DNA from: Solirubrobacter deserti | GTDB taxonomy: Bacteria > Actinomycetota > Thermoleophilia > Solirubrobacterales > Solirubrobacteraceae | Length of the DNA stretch: 43,437 nt | NCBI RefSeq assembly: GCF_027587175.1 | Contig: NZ_JAPCID010000060.1 | Location: forward strand, 1 to 43,437 | Direction: 5' to 3' | In this document: piece after piece, positions 14,950 to 21,881 of the stretch | How positions within the stretch are numbered: the stretch's first letter is position 1 | Layout: each line of letters starts with the position of its first letter | Made by a program: the position numbers and the translations under genes | The notes under the pieces: generated by a model | Databases searched by the model: none | Told to the model about the DNA's origin: nothing | What the model saw: the letters and a program-made list of their open reading frames with translations, nothing else

Positions 14950-15005
14950 GGATGCTCTGAGGCAACTCCCAGCCGGTGCTCAGGGTGGGCGCCGATGCTC
15001 GGAGC

Positions 15006-15644
15006 ATGTCCAAGAAGAAACTCATCGCCGGCGTCGCCACCGTGGCCGTGCTCGCCGGGGGGTCGGCCGCTGTGGCCGCGACCACGACCGAGCGCAAGGC
15101 GGAAGAGCAGGCGTTCCTCGCCGACGCGGCGAAGCGCCTCGGCGTCTCGTCCGAGCAGCTGACGTCCGCGTTGACCGCCGCGCAGGATGCGCGGCTGGCC
15201 GCCGCGGTGAAGGCGGGCACGCTGACCCAGGAGCAGGCCGACGCGATCAAGGCGCGCCGCGCCGCCGACGGCACGCTGCTGGGGATCGGCCGTGGCGGAC
15301 CCGGCGGGCATCGCGGCGGCGGTGGCCCCGCGCTGTTCGCGGATGCGGCCAAGGCGCTCGGCATCACCGAGGACGCGCTCGAGACCCAGCTGCGTGACGG
15401 CAAGACGCTGGCGCAGATCGCGCAGGCCGAAGGCAAGACGCTCGCCGACGTGACGGCGGCGGTCAAGCAGGCCGCGGTCGCGCGCCTGGACGCCGACCTG
15501 AAGGCCAAGCGCATCACCCAGGCCCAGCACGACGAGGCCGTCGACCGCCTCGACGAGCACATCGAGCGCCTCGGCGACGGCAAGTTCCGCGGCGACCGCG
15601 GCGCCGGCCCGCGCAGCGACGTCACCCCGACCCCGACCCCCTAG
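15006..15644 (+). CDS. Secreted helical protein with two related halves
   Basis: A 212-residue protein with a signal sequence (MSKKKLIAGVATVAVLAGG, then SAAVAA). The mature part holds two similar helical units: FLADAAKRLGVSSEQLTSAL with TLTQEQADAIKAR, and LFADAAKALGITEDALETQL with RITQAQHDEAVDRL, joined by a glycine-rich linker (GRGGPGGHRGGGG). This pattern is common in uncharacterised exported actinobacterial proteins. The tail ends in a Thr-Pro repeat. No enzyme motif is seen. ATG 15006 puts the lysine-rich n-region at the start; an upstream in-frame GTG would spoil it. A long palindrome follows 19 nt after the stop. Confidence 0.82.
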   Translation: MSKKKLIAGVATVAVLAGGSAAVAATTTERKAEEQAFLADAAKRLGVSSEQLTSALTAAQDARLAAAVKAGTLTQEQADAIKARRAADGTLLGIGRGGPGGHRGGGGPALFADAAKALGITEDALETQLRDGKTLAQIAQAEGKTLADVTAAVKQAAVARLDADLKAKRITQAQHDEAVDRLDEHIERLGDGKFRGDRGAGPRSDVTPTPTP

Positions 15645-15663
15645 ACCTCGCCCACCCCGGCGC

Positions 15664-15709
15664 GAGCCGCTGAACCTAAAGAGGGACTGTCCCTCTTTAG
15701 GTTCGGCTC
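15664..15709. terminator. Long perfect palindrome (bidirectional terminator or repeat element)
   Basis: GAACCTAAAGAGGGAC (15672-15687) and GTCCCTCTTTAGGTTC (15689-15704) are perfectly complementary around one base, a 33-nt palindrome. GAGCC (15664-15668) and GGCTC (15705-15709) extend the stem past a 3-nt bulge. Its AT-rich core is unlike the surrounding DNA. It lies between two genes of the same strand and could terminate the upstream one, but the length and base composition also fit a dispersed palindromic repeat. No second copy is in this window. Confidence 0.65.
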
Positions 15710-15770
15710 CCCAGGTTGTTCTCAGGGAACTCCAGGCTCGCTCTTACGGGGACGGAGGACCCTGAACGCC

Positions 15771-16085
15771 ATGGACAGCACCCTTTCCGCGCCGGCCGAG
15801 CGGCGCCGCGCGAACCGCCGCGTGGGTGCGGCGGCGCTCGCCGCGTTCCTCGCGCTGATGCTGCTGGCCGCCGTGCGCGGCCCGGCCGAAGCCGCTCCCA
15901 CCACCACGGACCCGAGCTTCCCGGGCCGGACACAGCCGGACGACGACGGGTTGCGCCCGCGCCGCGACGGCGGCGGGGGCCGCGGCTTCGGCGGCCCGGG
16001 CGGCGGTGGCGGGTTCGACGGCGGTGGCGGCCGGACCGCTCCGGCCCCGAGCGCCCCGAGCACCGGCGGAGGCGCCACGACATGA
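15771..16085 (+). CDS. Small glycine-rich secreted or anchored protein
   Basis: A 104-residue protein: basic N-terminus (ERRRANRRVG), one hydrophobic helix (AAALAAFLALMLLAAVRG, about 20-37) ending at AEAA, then a low-complexity tail rich in Gly, Pro, Asp and Thr (RRDGGGGRGFGGPGGGGG). An upstream GGGACGGAGG gives a Shine-Dalgarno about 12 nt before the ATG. It overlaps the following membrane-protein gene by 4 nt (ATGA), so the two are co-translated. Low-complexity composition prevents family assignment; it may be exported and act with its neighbour, which is inference. Confidence 0.65.
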   Translation: MDSTLSAPAERRRANRRVGAAALAAFLALMLLAAVRGPAEAAPTTTDPSFPGRTQPDDDGLRPRRDGGGGRGFGGPGGGGGFDGGGGRTAPAPSAPSTGGGATT

Positions 16086-16591
16086 CCGACCTCTTCCAGT
16101 ACGCGTCGAGCGCGGCGCTGCCCGTCGCGATCGTCCTGTTCGTCCTGGCCGCCAGCGCCCGCGGCGTCTTCTGGGCGCAGATCGACGACCGTCGCTGGGT
16201 GAAGGTCGCCCGCCGGTACCTCGCGCCGCTGAGCACCTGGGCGGTGCTCGGCTTCATCACCTACGCCCTCACGCTGACCGCGGCGGGCGAGGCCGCCGCG
16301 GCGCCGCTGGCGATCGCGCTCGTGTTCGGCGTGGCCGCCGCGGTGCTCCGCCTCGAGGACGAGGACGCGCCGGCGACGGCCGGGGGCGAAGAGGCACCGG
16401 CGCGCGGCGAGTCCGCGCCGCGAGCCGTCGCGCCCGCCGCGTCCGCGCAGCGGCGCGACTCGTCGCCCGCCTCAGCGGCGGCGGTCTCCCACCCGCGCGA
16501 CTCGTCGCCCGCGCCAGTCCCGCGTCCCTTCGACGGGCCCGGCGAGGCGCCGGCGCCCGGCGGGCTCTGGGCGCGGCGACCCGCGGACTAG
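16082..16591 (+). CDS. Small membrane protein with disordered Pro/Ala tail
   Basis: A 169-residue protein starting at ATG 16082, which overlaps the stop of the previous gene (ATGA). Three hydrophobic helices occupy the first 95 residues (ALPVAIVLFVLAASARGVFW; LSTWAVLGFITYALTLTAA; APLAIALVFGVAAAVLRL). The remainder is a charged, Ala/Pro/Ser-rich disordered tail containing a repeated RDSSPA motif (two copies). No family recognised. Its stop codon overlaps, tail to tail, the old stop of the broken GGDEF gene on the other strand (16588-16591). Confidence 0.72.
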   Translation: MTDLFQYASSAALPVAIVLFVLAASARGVFWAQIDDRRWVKVARRYLAPLSTWAVLGFITYALTLTAAGEAAAAPLAIALVFGVAAAVLRLEDEDAPATAGGEEAPARGESAPRAVAPAASAQRRDSSPASAAAVSHPRDSSPAPVPRPFDGPGEAPAPGGLWARRPAD

Positions 16592-17437
16592 CGGCCGCGC
16601 TTGCGGCGTACATCGCGCGGTCGGCGCGGTCGAGGGCGGCGCGCACGTCGTCGCCGGCCTCGGCCAGGGTGGCGCCGACGCTCGCCGCCAGCGGGCGGCG
16701 CTCACCGCCGTACTCGGCGGGGTCGGGCCAGCGCGGCCTCGATGCGCTCGACGACGAGCTTGAGCACCTCGTTGCCGGCGTCGTGGCCGAGCGTGTCATT
16801 GATGGTCTTTGAAGCCGTCGAGGTCGATGACGATGACGAGCACCTCGCAGCCGCGGCGCATGCGCCGGGCGAACGCGTGGGCGAGGCGGTCGTCGAGCAT
16901 CGTGCGGTTGAGCACGCCGGTGAGGGGGTCGTGCGAGGCGGCGTGGCCGAGCTCGGAGGCGGCCTGACGCAGCTCGAGCAGCGTCGCGACCTGCTCGGCG
17001 AGGTCGTCCAGGCGCGCGATGCCGTCCTTCGAGAGCTCGCGCGACGTCGTGTCCCACGTGCACAGCGAGCCGATCACGCTGCCGTCCGCGGCCCGCACCG
17101 GGGTGGAGGCGTAGAAGCGCACGGGCTCGTCGCCGCCCACGAACGACGAGTAGGAGAAGCGGCTCTCCTGGGTGGCGTCCTGGCACACGATGCGCTGCTC
17201 GCCGTCGACGACGAGCCTGCACATCGAGTCCTCGCGCGGTGCTCGCCGAGCGGCGCGTCGGTCGCGGCCACACGGTGCTGAGAGACGTCGTCGATCAGAG
17301 CACGGCGGCGGCGCCACCGCCGGAGATGAAGCTCGCGACGCGGGTGAGCGCGGTGAGCGCGGATCACCGGCGCGGTCGAGCGCGGCCAGGCGCTGGATGG
17401 CCTGGACGCGGCGGGTGGCGGCGTTGGACACGACCAA
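16588..17437 (-). pseudogene. Broken GAF-GGDEF diguanylate cyclase gene
   Basis: Coding fragments of one GAF-GGDEF protein occur in order but in different frames. From the 5' end: TRRVQAIQRLAALDRAGD; a frame change near 17358 to LTRVASFISGGGAAAVL; a TGA and frame change near 17296 to DDVSQHRVAATDAPLGEH; another near 17230 to the best-preserved part (CRLVVDGEQRIVCQD, RFYASTPVRAADGS, HDPLTGVLNRTML, VIVIDLDGFKD). An extra base near 16804 shifts into NDTLGHDAGNEVLKLV. The next segment (ERIEAALARP) lacks the intervening stretch that should hold the GGDEF active site. More shifts near 16725 and 16605 precede LAASVGATLAEAGDD, DRADRAMYA and KRGR-stop. Clearly inactive as a cyclase unless the sequence is wrong. 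Confidence 0.85.
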
Positions 17438-17449
17438 CAGCTTGACGCT

Positions 17450-17752
17450 TCACCAGCCCAGAGCGTGCAGCGCCGCCGCCGTGCCGCCCGCGGCCAGCGC
17501 CACCAGCAGCAGCGGCACCTTGCGCCAGACGAGCACGGCGGCCACGAGCAGCGCGGGCGCGCGCCCGTCGACCACCAGATGCTCGCCGTCTCCGAACACC
17601 TGCACGGCGATCAGCCCCGCGATCACCGGCACCACGAGCACCTCGAGCCGTTCGCTCAGCGCCGCGTCCGGCGCGCGGCTCGCGGCCACCGCCCCGACGG
17701 CCTTGAGCGCGTACGCCGCCGCGCACAGCGCCAGCACCGCCGTCCAGCTCAC
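17450..17752 (-). CDS. azlD: AzlD-family small subunit of branched-chain amino-acid exporter
   Basis: A 100-residue hydrophobic protein with about four helices (WTAVLALCAAAYALKAVGAV; LEVLVVPVIAGLIAVQVF; APALLVAAVLVWRKVPLLLV; ALAAGGTAAALHAL), the size and shape of AzlD/LivH-type subunits. With AzlC it forms an exporter of branched-chain or other hydrophobic amino acids. GTG at 17752 overlaps the azlC stop by 4 nt (GTGA), the usual azlCD coupling. Its stop lies 12 nt from the 5' end of the broken GGDEF gene. A divergent Lrp-type regulator next to azlC supports the amino-acid role. Confidence 0.88.
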   Translation of the reverse strand: MSWTAVLALCAAAYALKAVGAVAASRAPDAALSERLEVLVVPVIAGLIAVQVFGDGEHLVVDGRAPALLVAAVLVWRKVPLLLVALAAGGTAAALHALGW

Positions 17753-18408
17753 GCCCGCCTCCGCAGCATCAGCGGCAGCGCCGCCACCACCGCCGCGATC
17801 ACGGGCACGCCCGCCGGCGCCGCCGGCACCAACAGCAACGCGATGCCCGCGCCCGCCAGCGCGCACGCGAGCACCTCGCGCGAGCGCACCTGCGGCACCA
17901 GCAGCGCGAGGAACACCGCGGGGAAGATCGCGTGGAGCCCGTAGCTCTCGGGCGCGCCGAGCACGCCGCCGGCCAGCGCGCCCGCGAGCGTCCCGGCGTT
18001 CCAGCACGCGAAGATCGTCAGCGCCGTCAACACGAAGCCCCGCCGCCGCTGCGCCGGATCGCGCTGCGCGTGCGCCATCGCGGTCGACTCGTCGATCACG
18101 AGGTGCGCGTCGAGCGCGCGCCGCCAGCCGGCGCGGCGCAGCACGCTCCCCAGCGACAGCGCGTAGATGCCGTTGCGCGCGGCCAGCAACACGGCCGGGG
18201 GCAGCGCGGCGGCCGCGCTCCCGCCCGCGCCCATCACCGATACGAACATGAACTGCGACGCGCCCGTGAAGCACACGAGCGACATCACGCACGTCTGCAG
18301 CACGCTGAAGCCCGCCGCCACCGACAGCACGCCGAACGACACCGCGTAGACGCCCGTCGCCAGGCCGATCGAAACCGAGTCACGCAACAACCGATCCACA
18401 GGCAACAT
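17749..18408 (-). CDS. azlC: AzlC-family amino-acid exporter subunit
   Basis: A 219-residue integral membrane protein. The family pattern is visible: LLRDSVSIGLATGVYAVSFG (7-26), SLVCFTGASQFMFVSVMGAG (about 42-61), ARNGIYALSLGSVL and DESTAMAHAQ, the conserved loop of AzlC proteins, then further TM helices to the C-terminus. Start placed at ATG 18408, where the protein aligns with the family; the frame remains open upstream. First gene of azlCD, divergent from an Lrp/AsnC regulator whose start is 71 nt away. Export of leucine/isoleucine/valine is the family role; the exact substrate is not shown. Confidence 0.9.
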   Translation of the reverse strand: MLPVDRLLRDSVSIGLATGVYAVSFGVLSVAAGFSVLQTCVMSLVCFTGASQFMFVSVMGAGGSAAAALPPAVLLAARNGIYALSLGSVLRRAGWRRALDAHLVIDESTAMAHAQRDPAQRRRGFVLTALTIFACWNAGTLAGALAGGVLGAPESYGLHAIFPAVFLALLVPQVRSREVLACALAGAGIALLLVPAAPAGVPVIAAVVAALPLMLRRRA

Positions 18409-18432
18409 TCTCGCGCGCGGAGCTGGTGCAGG

Positions 18433-18470
18433 ATGGCAAATCAGCTCCACCAAGACACGCGGTATGGCAA
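18433..18470. promoter_or_regulatory. Phased direct repeats in the azlC-lrp intergenic region
   Basis: ATGGCAA occurs at 18433-18439 and 18464-18470, 31 bp apart (about three helical turns), each followed by ATC (one copy with an extra G). They lie in the 71-bp region between azlC and the Lrp-type gene. In-phase repeats suit the multi-dimer binding of Lrp/AsnC proteins. Possible operator; binding not shown. Confidence 0.4.
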
Positions 18471-18479
18471 GATCAAGGC

Positions 18480-18914
18480 GTGGATCGCCTTGACCGCGCA
18501 ATTCTCGACCAGCTCGTGGAAGACGCCAGCCTCGCGAACGTCGACCTCGCCGACCGCGTCCGCCTGTCGCCGAGCGCCTGCCTGCGCCGCGTCCGCGCGC
18601 TGGAACGCGCCGGCGTCATCCGCGGCTACCGCGCCGATGTCGACCCCGCCGCGCTCGGCAGGGGCTTCGAGGTCGAGGTCATGATCGAGCTCACGCACAA
18701 GGATCGCGCGACCGTGGAGGAGATCGAGCGCCGGATCGCGGACATGGAGGAGGTCGTCTCGTGCCGGCGGCTGTTCGGGGTCCCCGACTACCTGATGCAC
18801 GTCGCGGTGCGCGACGTCGAGGCCTACGAGGCGTTCTACATGTCCGAGCTGGCCGAGCTGCCCGGCATCGGCCGCGTCTCCTCGCAGTTCACGATGAAGC
18901 TGGTGAAGGGATGA
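18480..18914 (+). CDS. Lrp/AsnC-family transcriptional regulator
   Basis: A 144-residue two-domain regulator. The N-terminal HTH reads MDRLDRAILDQLVEDASLAN, then DLADRVRLSPSACLRRVRAL and AGVIRGYRADVDPAALG. The C-terminal RAM/AsnC effector domain (about 65-144) includes EVMIELTHKD, VVSCRRLFGVPDYLMHVAV and GIGRVSSQFTMKLVK. GTG 18480 is chosen because homologues start at LDxxDxxIL; earlier in-frame codons extend into the intergenic region. Divergent from azlCD, so it most likely controls amino-acid export in response to a branched-chain or similar amino acid. It overlaps the next gene by ATGA. Confidence 0.93.
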   Translation: MDRLDRAILDQLVEDASLANVDLADRVRLSPSACLRRVRALERAGVIRGYRADVDPAALGRGFEVEVMIELTHKDRATVEEIERRIADMEEVVSCRRLFGVPDYLMHVAVRDVEAYEAFYMSELAELPGIGRVSSQFTMKLVKG

Positions 18915-19315
18915 TCCGGCCGCTCGCCGCCGGCGACCGCGAAGCCGCCGTCGCCCTCTGGCACGCGTGCGGACTCACGCGTCCGTGGAACGACCCGCAC
19001 GCGGACTTCAGCCGCGCAGCCGAGGGCCCTTCCTCCGCCGTCCTCGGCGCGTTCGAAGACACCACCCTGATCGGCAGCGCGATGGTCGGCCACGACGGCC
19101 ACCGCGGCTGGGTCTACTACCTCGGCGTGCACCCCGAGCACCGCCAGCGCCACCTCGGACGCGCGCTCATGGACGCCTGCGAGGCGTGGGTGCGTGAGCG
19201 CGGCGTCCCCAAGATCGAGGTGATGGTGCGTGGCGACAACGCGGCGACGCGCGGCTTCTACGAAGCGCTCGGCTATGGGCTCGAGGACGTCGTCGTCTAC
19301 TCCCGTCGGTTCTAG
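18911..19315 (+). CDS. GNAT-family N-acetyltransferase (YpeA-like)
   Basis: A 134-residue acetyltransferase beginning MIRPLAAGDREAAVALWHAC, with LTRPWNDPHADFSRA typical of the YpeA group. The acetyl-CoA site is visible as VYYLGVHPEHRQRHLGRALM (with the R/Q-x-x-x-G/A pattern), followed by KIEVMVRGDNAATRGFYEALGY, the C-terminal motif of GNAT enzymes. The ATG overlaps the lrp-like stop by 4 nt (ATGA), so it is co-translated with the regulator. The substrate may be an amino acid or a protein N-terminus; not determined by sequence. After the stop, 199 nt hold no recognisable feature. Confidence 0.9.
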   Translation: MIRPLAAGDREAAVALWHACGLTRPWNDPHADFSRAAEGPSSAVLGAFEDTTLIGSAMVGHDGHRGWVYYLGVHPEHRQRHLGRALMDACEAWVRERGVPKIEVMVRGDNAATRGFYEALGYGLEDVVVYSRRF

Positions 19316-19514
19316 ACGCGCAACGTCACGTTCCGGCGCAGCGTGCGCGGACCGTGGTGTGGCCACGGTCGAGCGAGCGCGTCGCGTCGCCAGCGTCACC
19401 GTTCGGCCGCGCAGCTTCGCCGTCACCTCCACCCGCACGCGCGACGAGCTCGCGGCGGGAGAGGCGTCCATGCACGCCCGCCCGTGTGCCCCGTCGGACC
19501 GGTCCCGTGCTAGG

Positions 19515-19865
19515 TCACAGCTCGTTCACAACGCGGCGGTGCACGAGCACGACGTCGGGCTCATCCTGCAGTGCCTGCAGGTAGCGGCGGCCGAACGCGC
19601 TTTCGGGGTCCGGCTCCTTCACCAGCGCGCGCACCCGCTCGATCGCCGCCTCGGCCGCGGGGCCGTCGTCGTCCGAGTAGGCCGCGTCGAGCGCCGCGAT
19701 CGGCTCGAACAGCTCGTTGATCCAGCTGAAGCGCAGGTCCTGCGTGGCCGCCTGCAGTAGCTGGCCGGGACTCATCCGCCCGCTGATGCGCTCGACCTGG
19801 CGGCGTTGATGGTCGAGCAGAAGGCGGTGGAGCTCGAGCAGCGAGTTGCGGAGTTCAGCGGTCAT
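19515..19865 (-). CDS. Conserved-looking helical protein of unknown function
   Basis: A 116-residue soluble, largely alpha-helical protein: LRNSLLELHRLLLDHQRRQV, SPGQLLQAATQDLRFSWINE (31-50), FEPIAALDAAYSD, AAIERVRALV and FGRRYLQALQDEPDVVLVHR. The spaced Trp/Phe/Arg pattern looks like a conserved bundle rather than random translation, and the codon pattern is coding-like. I do not recognise a named domain. The gene starts 6 nt after the stop of the TetR-family gene on the same strand and could be the second gene of that unit, transcribed from the operator-rich region at 20391-20453. Confidence 0.7.
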   Translation of the reverse strand: MTAELRNSLLELHRLLLDHQRRQVERISGRMSPGQLLQAATQDLRFSWINELFEPIAALDAAYSDDDGPAAEAAIERVRALVKEPDPESAFGRRYLQALQDEPDVVLVHRRVVNEL

Positions 19866-19871
19866 GCCCGC

Positions 19872-20399
19872 TCAGGGTCGCAGGCCGCGCAGGATGACGT
19901 CGACATGGCGGTCCGTCATCGCGGCCGCGACCATCCGCAGCGCGATCAGCAGGTCCAGCGCGTCGAAGTCGGGGCGCAGCTGGCCGCGGGCCTGCGCGCG
20001 CTCGACGATCGGCTCGACGATCGCGATCGCCGGCTCCCGCAGCCGCGACAGCGTGCCGGCCACCGCGGGGTCGCGGCGCAGCGCGTCGACGAGGCCGTGA
20101 TGCCCGCGCTGCTGCACCGCCGCCTCGCGGAGGAACGTCGCCAGCACGTCCTCGCTCTCGAGCGCCGCATCCCGCGCCTGCGCGAGCGGCTCGAGCAACT
20201 CGTCCAGCACGGCTGCGACCAGGTCGTCCTTGGTGGGGAAGTGGCGGTAGAGCGTCGCGACGTTGAGCCCCGCGTCGGTCGCGATGTGGTTGACGCTGGC
20301 ACCAAGACCCTCCTCGCGGAACGCGGCGGCGGCGGCCTCCAGCAGGCGCTCGCGGTTGCGGGCGGCGTCACGGCGGCGCGGTGAGAGATCCGAAGTCAT
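19872..20399 (-). CDS. TetR-family repressor of the adjacent MFS exporter
   Basis: A 175-residue TetR/AcrR regulator. The HTH is at about 12-58 (RNRERLLEAAAAAFREEGLG, SVNHIATDAGLNVATLYRHF, PTKDDLVAAVL). The C-terminal ligand domain is helical and short, ending RMVAAAMTDRHVDVILRGL. It is divergent from an EmrB/QacA-type MFS gene, and two near-identical 16-bp palindromes lie between the starts, one over this gene's own ATG. This is the classic drug-responsive repressor-exporter layout: ligand binding would release the repressor. The inducer is unknown. The repressor-operator assignment is inferred from position and symmetry. Confidence 0.93.
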   Translation of the reverse strand: MTSDLSPRRRDAARNRERLLEAAAAAFREEGLGASVNHIATDAGLNVATLYRHFPTKDDLVAAVLDELLEPLAQARDAALESEDVLATFLREAAVQQRGHHGLVDALRRDPAVAGTLSRLREPAIAIVEPIVERAQARGQLRPDFDALDLLIALRMVAAAMTDRHVDVILRGLRP

Positions 20400-20453
20400 G
20401 ACTGCGGTTGCGTGCTACCTTAGCGCCCGCCAGAAAACGCAGTCATCACTTCG
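20391..20453. promoter_or_regulatory. Paired 16-bp palindromic operators in the tetR-MFS divergon
   Basis: CGAAGTCATGACTGCG (20391-20406) and CGCAGTCATCACTTCG (20438-20453) are inverted copies of each other with one mismatch, and each is itself nearly palindromic (centres 47 bp apart). The first covers the TetR ATG (20397-20399). The second covers a -35-like ATGACT on minus that is 18 bp from TAAGGT (20417-20422), and lies 12 nt before the MFS ATG. TetR binding should repress both genes. Confidence 0.75.
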
Positions 20454-20465
20454 GTAAGGGTCTTC

Positions 20466-21881
20466 ATGGAACAAGAGAGCCGCCAGGCGCCCGGGCGTAC
20501 GTTGGCCATCCTCGGGGTCGGCACGCTCGGCTTCGTGCTCGCGCAGACGACGGTCATCCCGGCGCTGGGCGAGATGCAGCGCGAGCTCGACGCGTCCGCG
20601 AGCGGGATCGCGTGGATGGTCACGGCGTACCTGCTCGTCGCGTCGATCGCGACGCCGATCTGCGGCAAGCTCGGCGACATGTTCGGCAAGGAGCGCTTCC
20701 TTGCCCTCTCGCTCGCGGCGTTCGCGGTCGGGTCGGTCGTATGCGCGTTCGCGGACTCGCTCGGCCTGATGATCGTCGGCCGCGGCCTGCAGGGGCTGGG
20801 CGGCGGCGTATTCCCGCTCTCGTTCGGGATCATCCGCGACGAGTTCCCGGCCAACAAAGTGCCGACCGGCATCGCGCTGCTGGGCGCGATCGCGGCCATC
20901 GGCTCGAGCATCGGCCTCCCGCTCGGCGGCGTGCTCGTCGACGGCCCGGGCTACCACTGGATCTTCTGGGTGAGCGCGATCATGGGCGTGGGCGCCACGA
21001 TCACGACCCACAAGTTCGTGCCCGAGTCGCCCGTGCGCACGCCGGGCCGCGTGGACTTCGCCGGCGCGCTGATCCTCGGCGCCGGCCTGGCGATGCTGCT
21101 GATCGCGATCTCACGCGGCGCGGACTGGGGCTGGGACTCCGCGCAGACGCTCGGCCTGATCGCCGGCGGCGTGCTCGTGCTCGTGTTGTTCGGCGTCTTT
21201 GAGGCGCGTCACAGCGCGCCGCTGGTGAACATGCGCACGCTCGCGCGCCGGCCCGTGCTCACCACCAACGTCTCGACGCTGCTGATCGGCTCGGGCATGA
21301 TCGGCACGTTCGTGCTCGTGCCGCAGCTGGCGCAGCTGCCGGATGCGGGCGGCGACACCGCGGGCTTCGGGCTGTCCGCGACCGAGGCGGGCCTGCTGCT
21401 GGCGCCGGGCGGCATCGCCTCGTTGCTGCTCGCCCCGCTCGTGGGCAGAGCGGGCGAGCGCGTCGGCTCCAAGCCGCCGTTCTTCCTCGGCTGCCTGGCC
21501 ACCGCGGGCGCGCTGCTGGGCATGGCGCTCGCCCACGGCTCGCCCGCGATCGTGATCGTGTGGTGCATCATCCTGAGCGCGGGCGTCGGCGCCGCCTTCG
21601 CGTCGATCCCGAACCTGATCGTCGGTGCCGTCGAAGCGCGTGAGACGGGGGAGGCGACCGGCGTGAACACGATCGTCCGCAACATCGGCTCCGCCGTGGG
21701 CGCGCAGCTCGCGGGCTCGATCATCGCTTCCCACGCCGTCGCCACCGGCGTCGAGGACGCGGGCTTCACGACCGCGTTCCTGCTGTGTGCCGGCGGCGCG
21801 GTCATCGCCGCGGCGTCCGTGCTGCTGATCCCGGGACGCCGCGGCGAGGGCGTGTTCACACCAGCTTCTTCGCCTCGTTGA
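20466..21881 (+). CDS. DHA2-type MFS multidrug exporter (EmrB/QacA-like)
   Basis: A 471-residue membrane protein with about 14 helices. Motif A-like GKLGDMFGKERFLALSLAAF follows TM2. The DHA2 opening is visible (VLAQTTVIPALGEMQRELDA; GIAWMVTAYLLVASIATPIC), as is motif C-like GLPLGGVLVDGPGYHWIFWV. The second half holds GLSATEAGLLLAPGGIASLL and RNIGSAVGAQLAGSIIASHA, conserved in 14-TM drug exporters. It uses the proton gradient to expel small molecules. Control by the divergent TetR is strongly suggested by twin operators. AAGGG sits 5 nt before the ATG. The 3' end overlaps the convergent Nramp gene by 26 nt. Confidence 0.93.
   Translation: MEQESRQAPGRTLAILGVGTLGFVLAQTTVIPALGEMQRELDASASGIAWMVTAYLLVASIATPICGKLGDMFGKERFLALSLAAFAVGSVVCAFADSLGLMIVGRGLQGLGGGVFPLSFGIIRDEFPANKVPTGIALLGAIAAIGSSIGLPLGGVLVDGPGYHWIFWVSAIMGVGATITTHKFVPESPVRTPGRVDFAGALILGAGLAMLLIAISRGADWGWDSAQTLGLIAGGVLVLVLFGVFEARHSAPLVNMRTLARRPVLTTNVSTLLIGSGMIGTFVLVPQLAQLPDAGGDTAGFGLSATEAGLLLAPGGIASLLLAPLVGRAGERVGSKPPFFLGCLATAGALLGMALAHGSPAIVIVWCIILSAGVGAAFASIPNLIVGAVEARETGEATGVNTIVRNIGSAVGAQLAGSIIASHAVATGVEDAGFTTAFLLCAGGAVIAAASVLLIPGRRGEGVFTPASSPR

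Noticed and set aside
19316-19514. Possible coding remnant on minus (reads like RVRVEVTAKLRGRTVTLA) in the gap after the GNAT gene
   Set aside because: Too short, no start signal or partner domain, and the frame continues only as antisense of the GNAT gene; I see nothing else supportable in this 199-nt gap.
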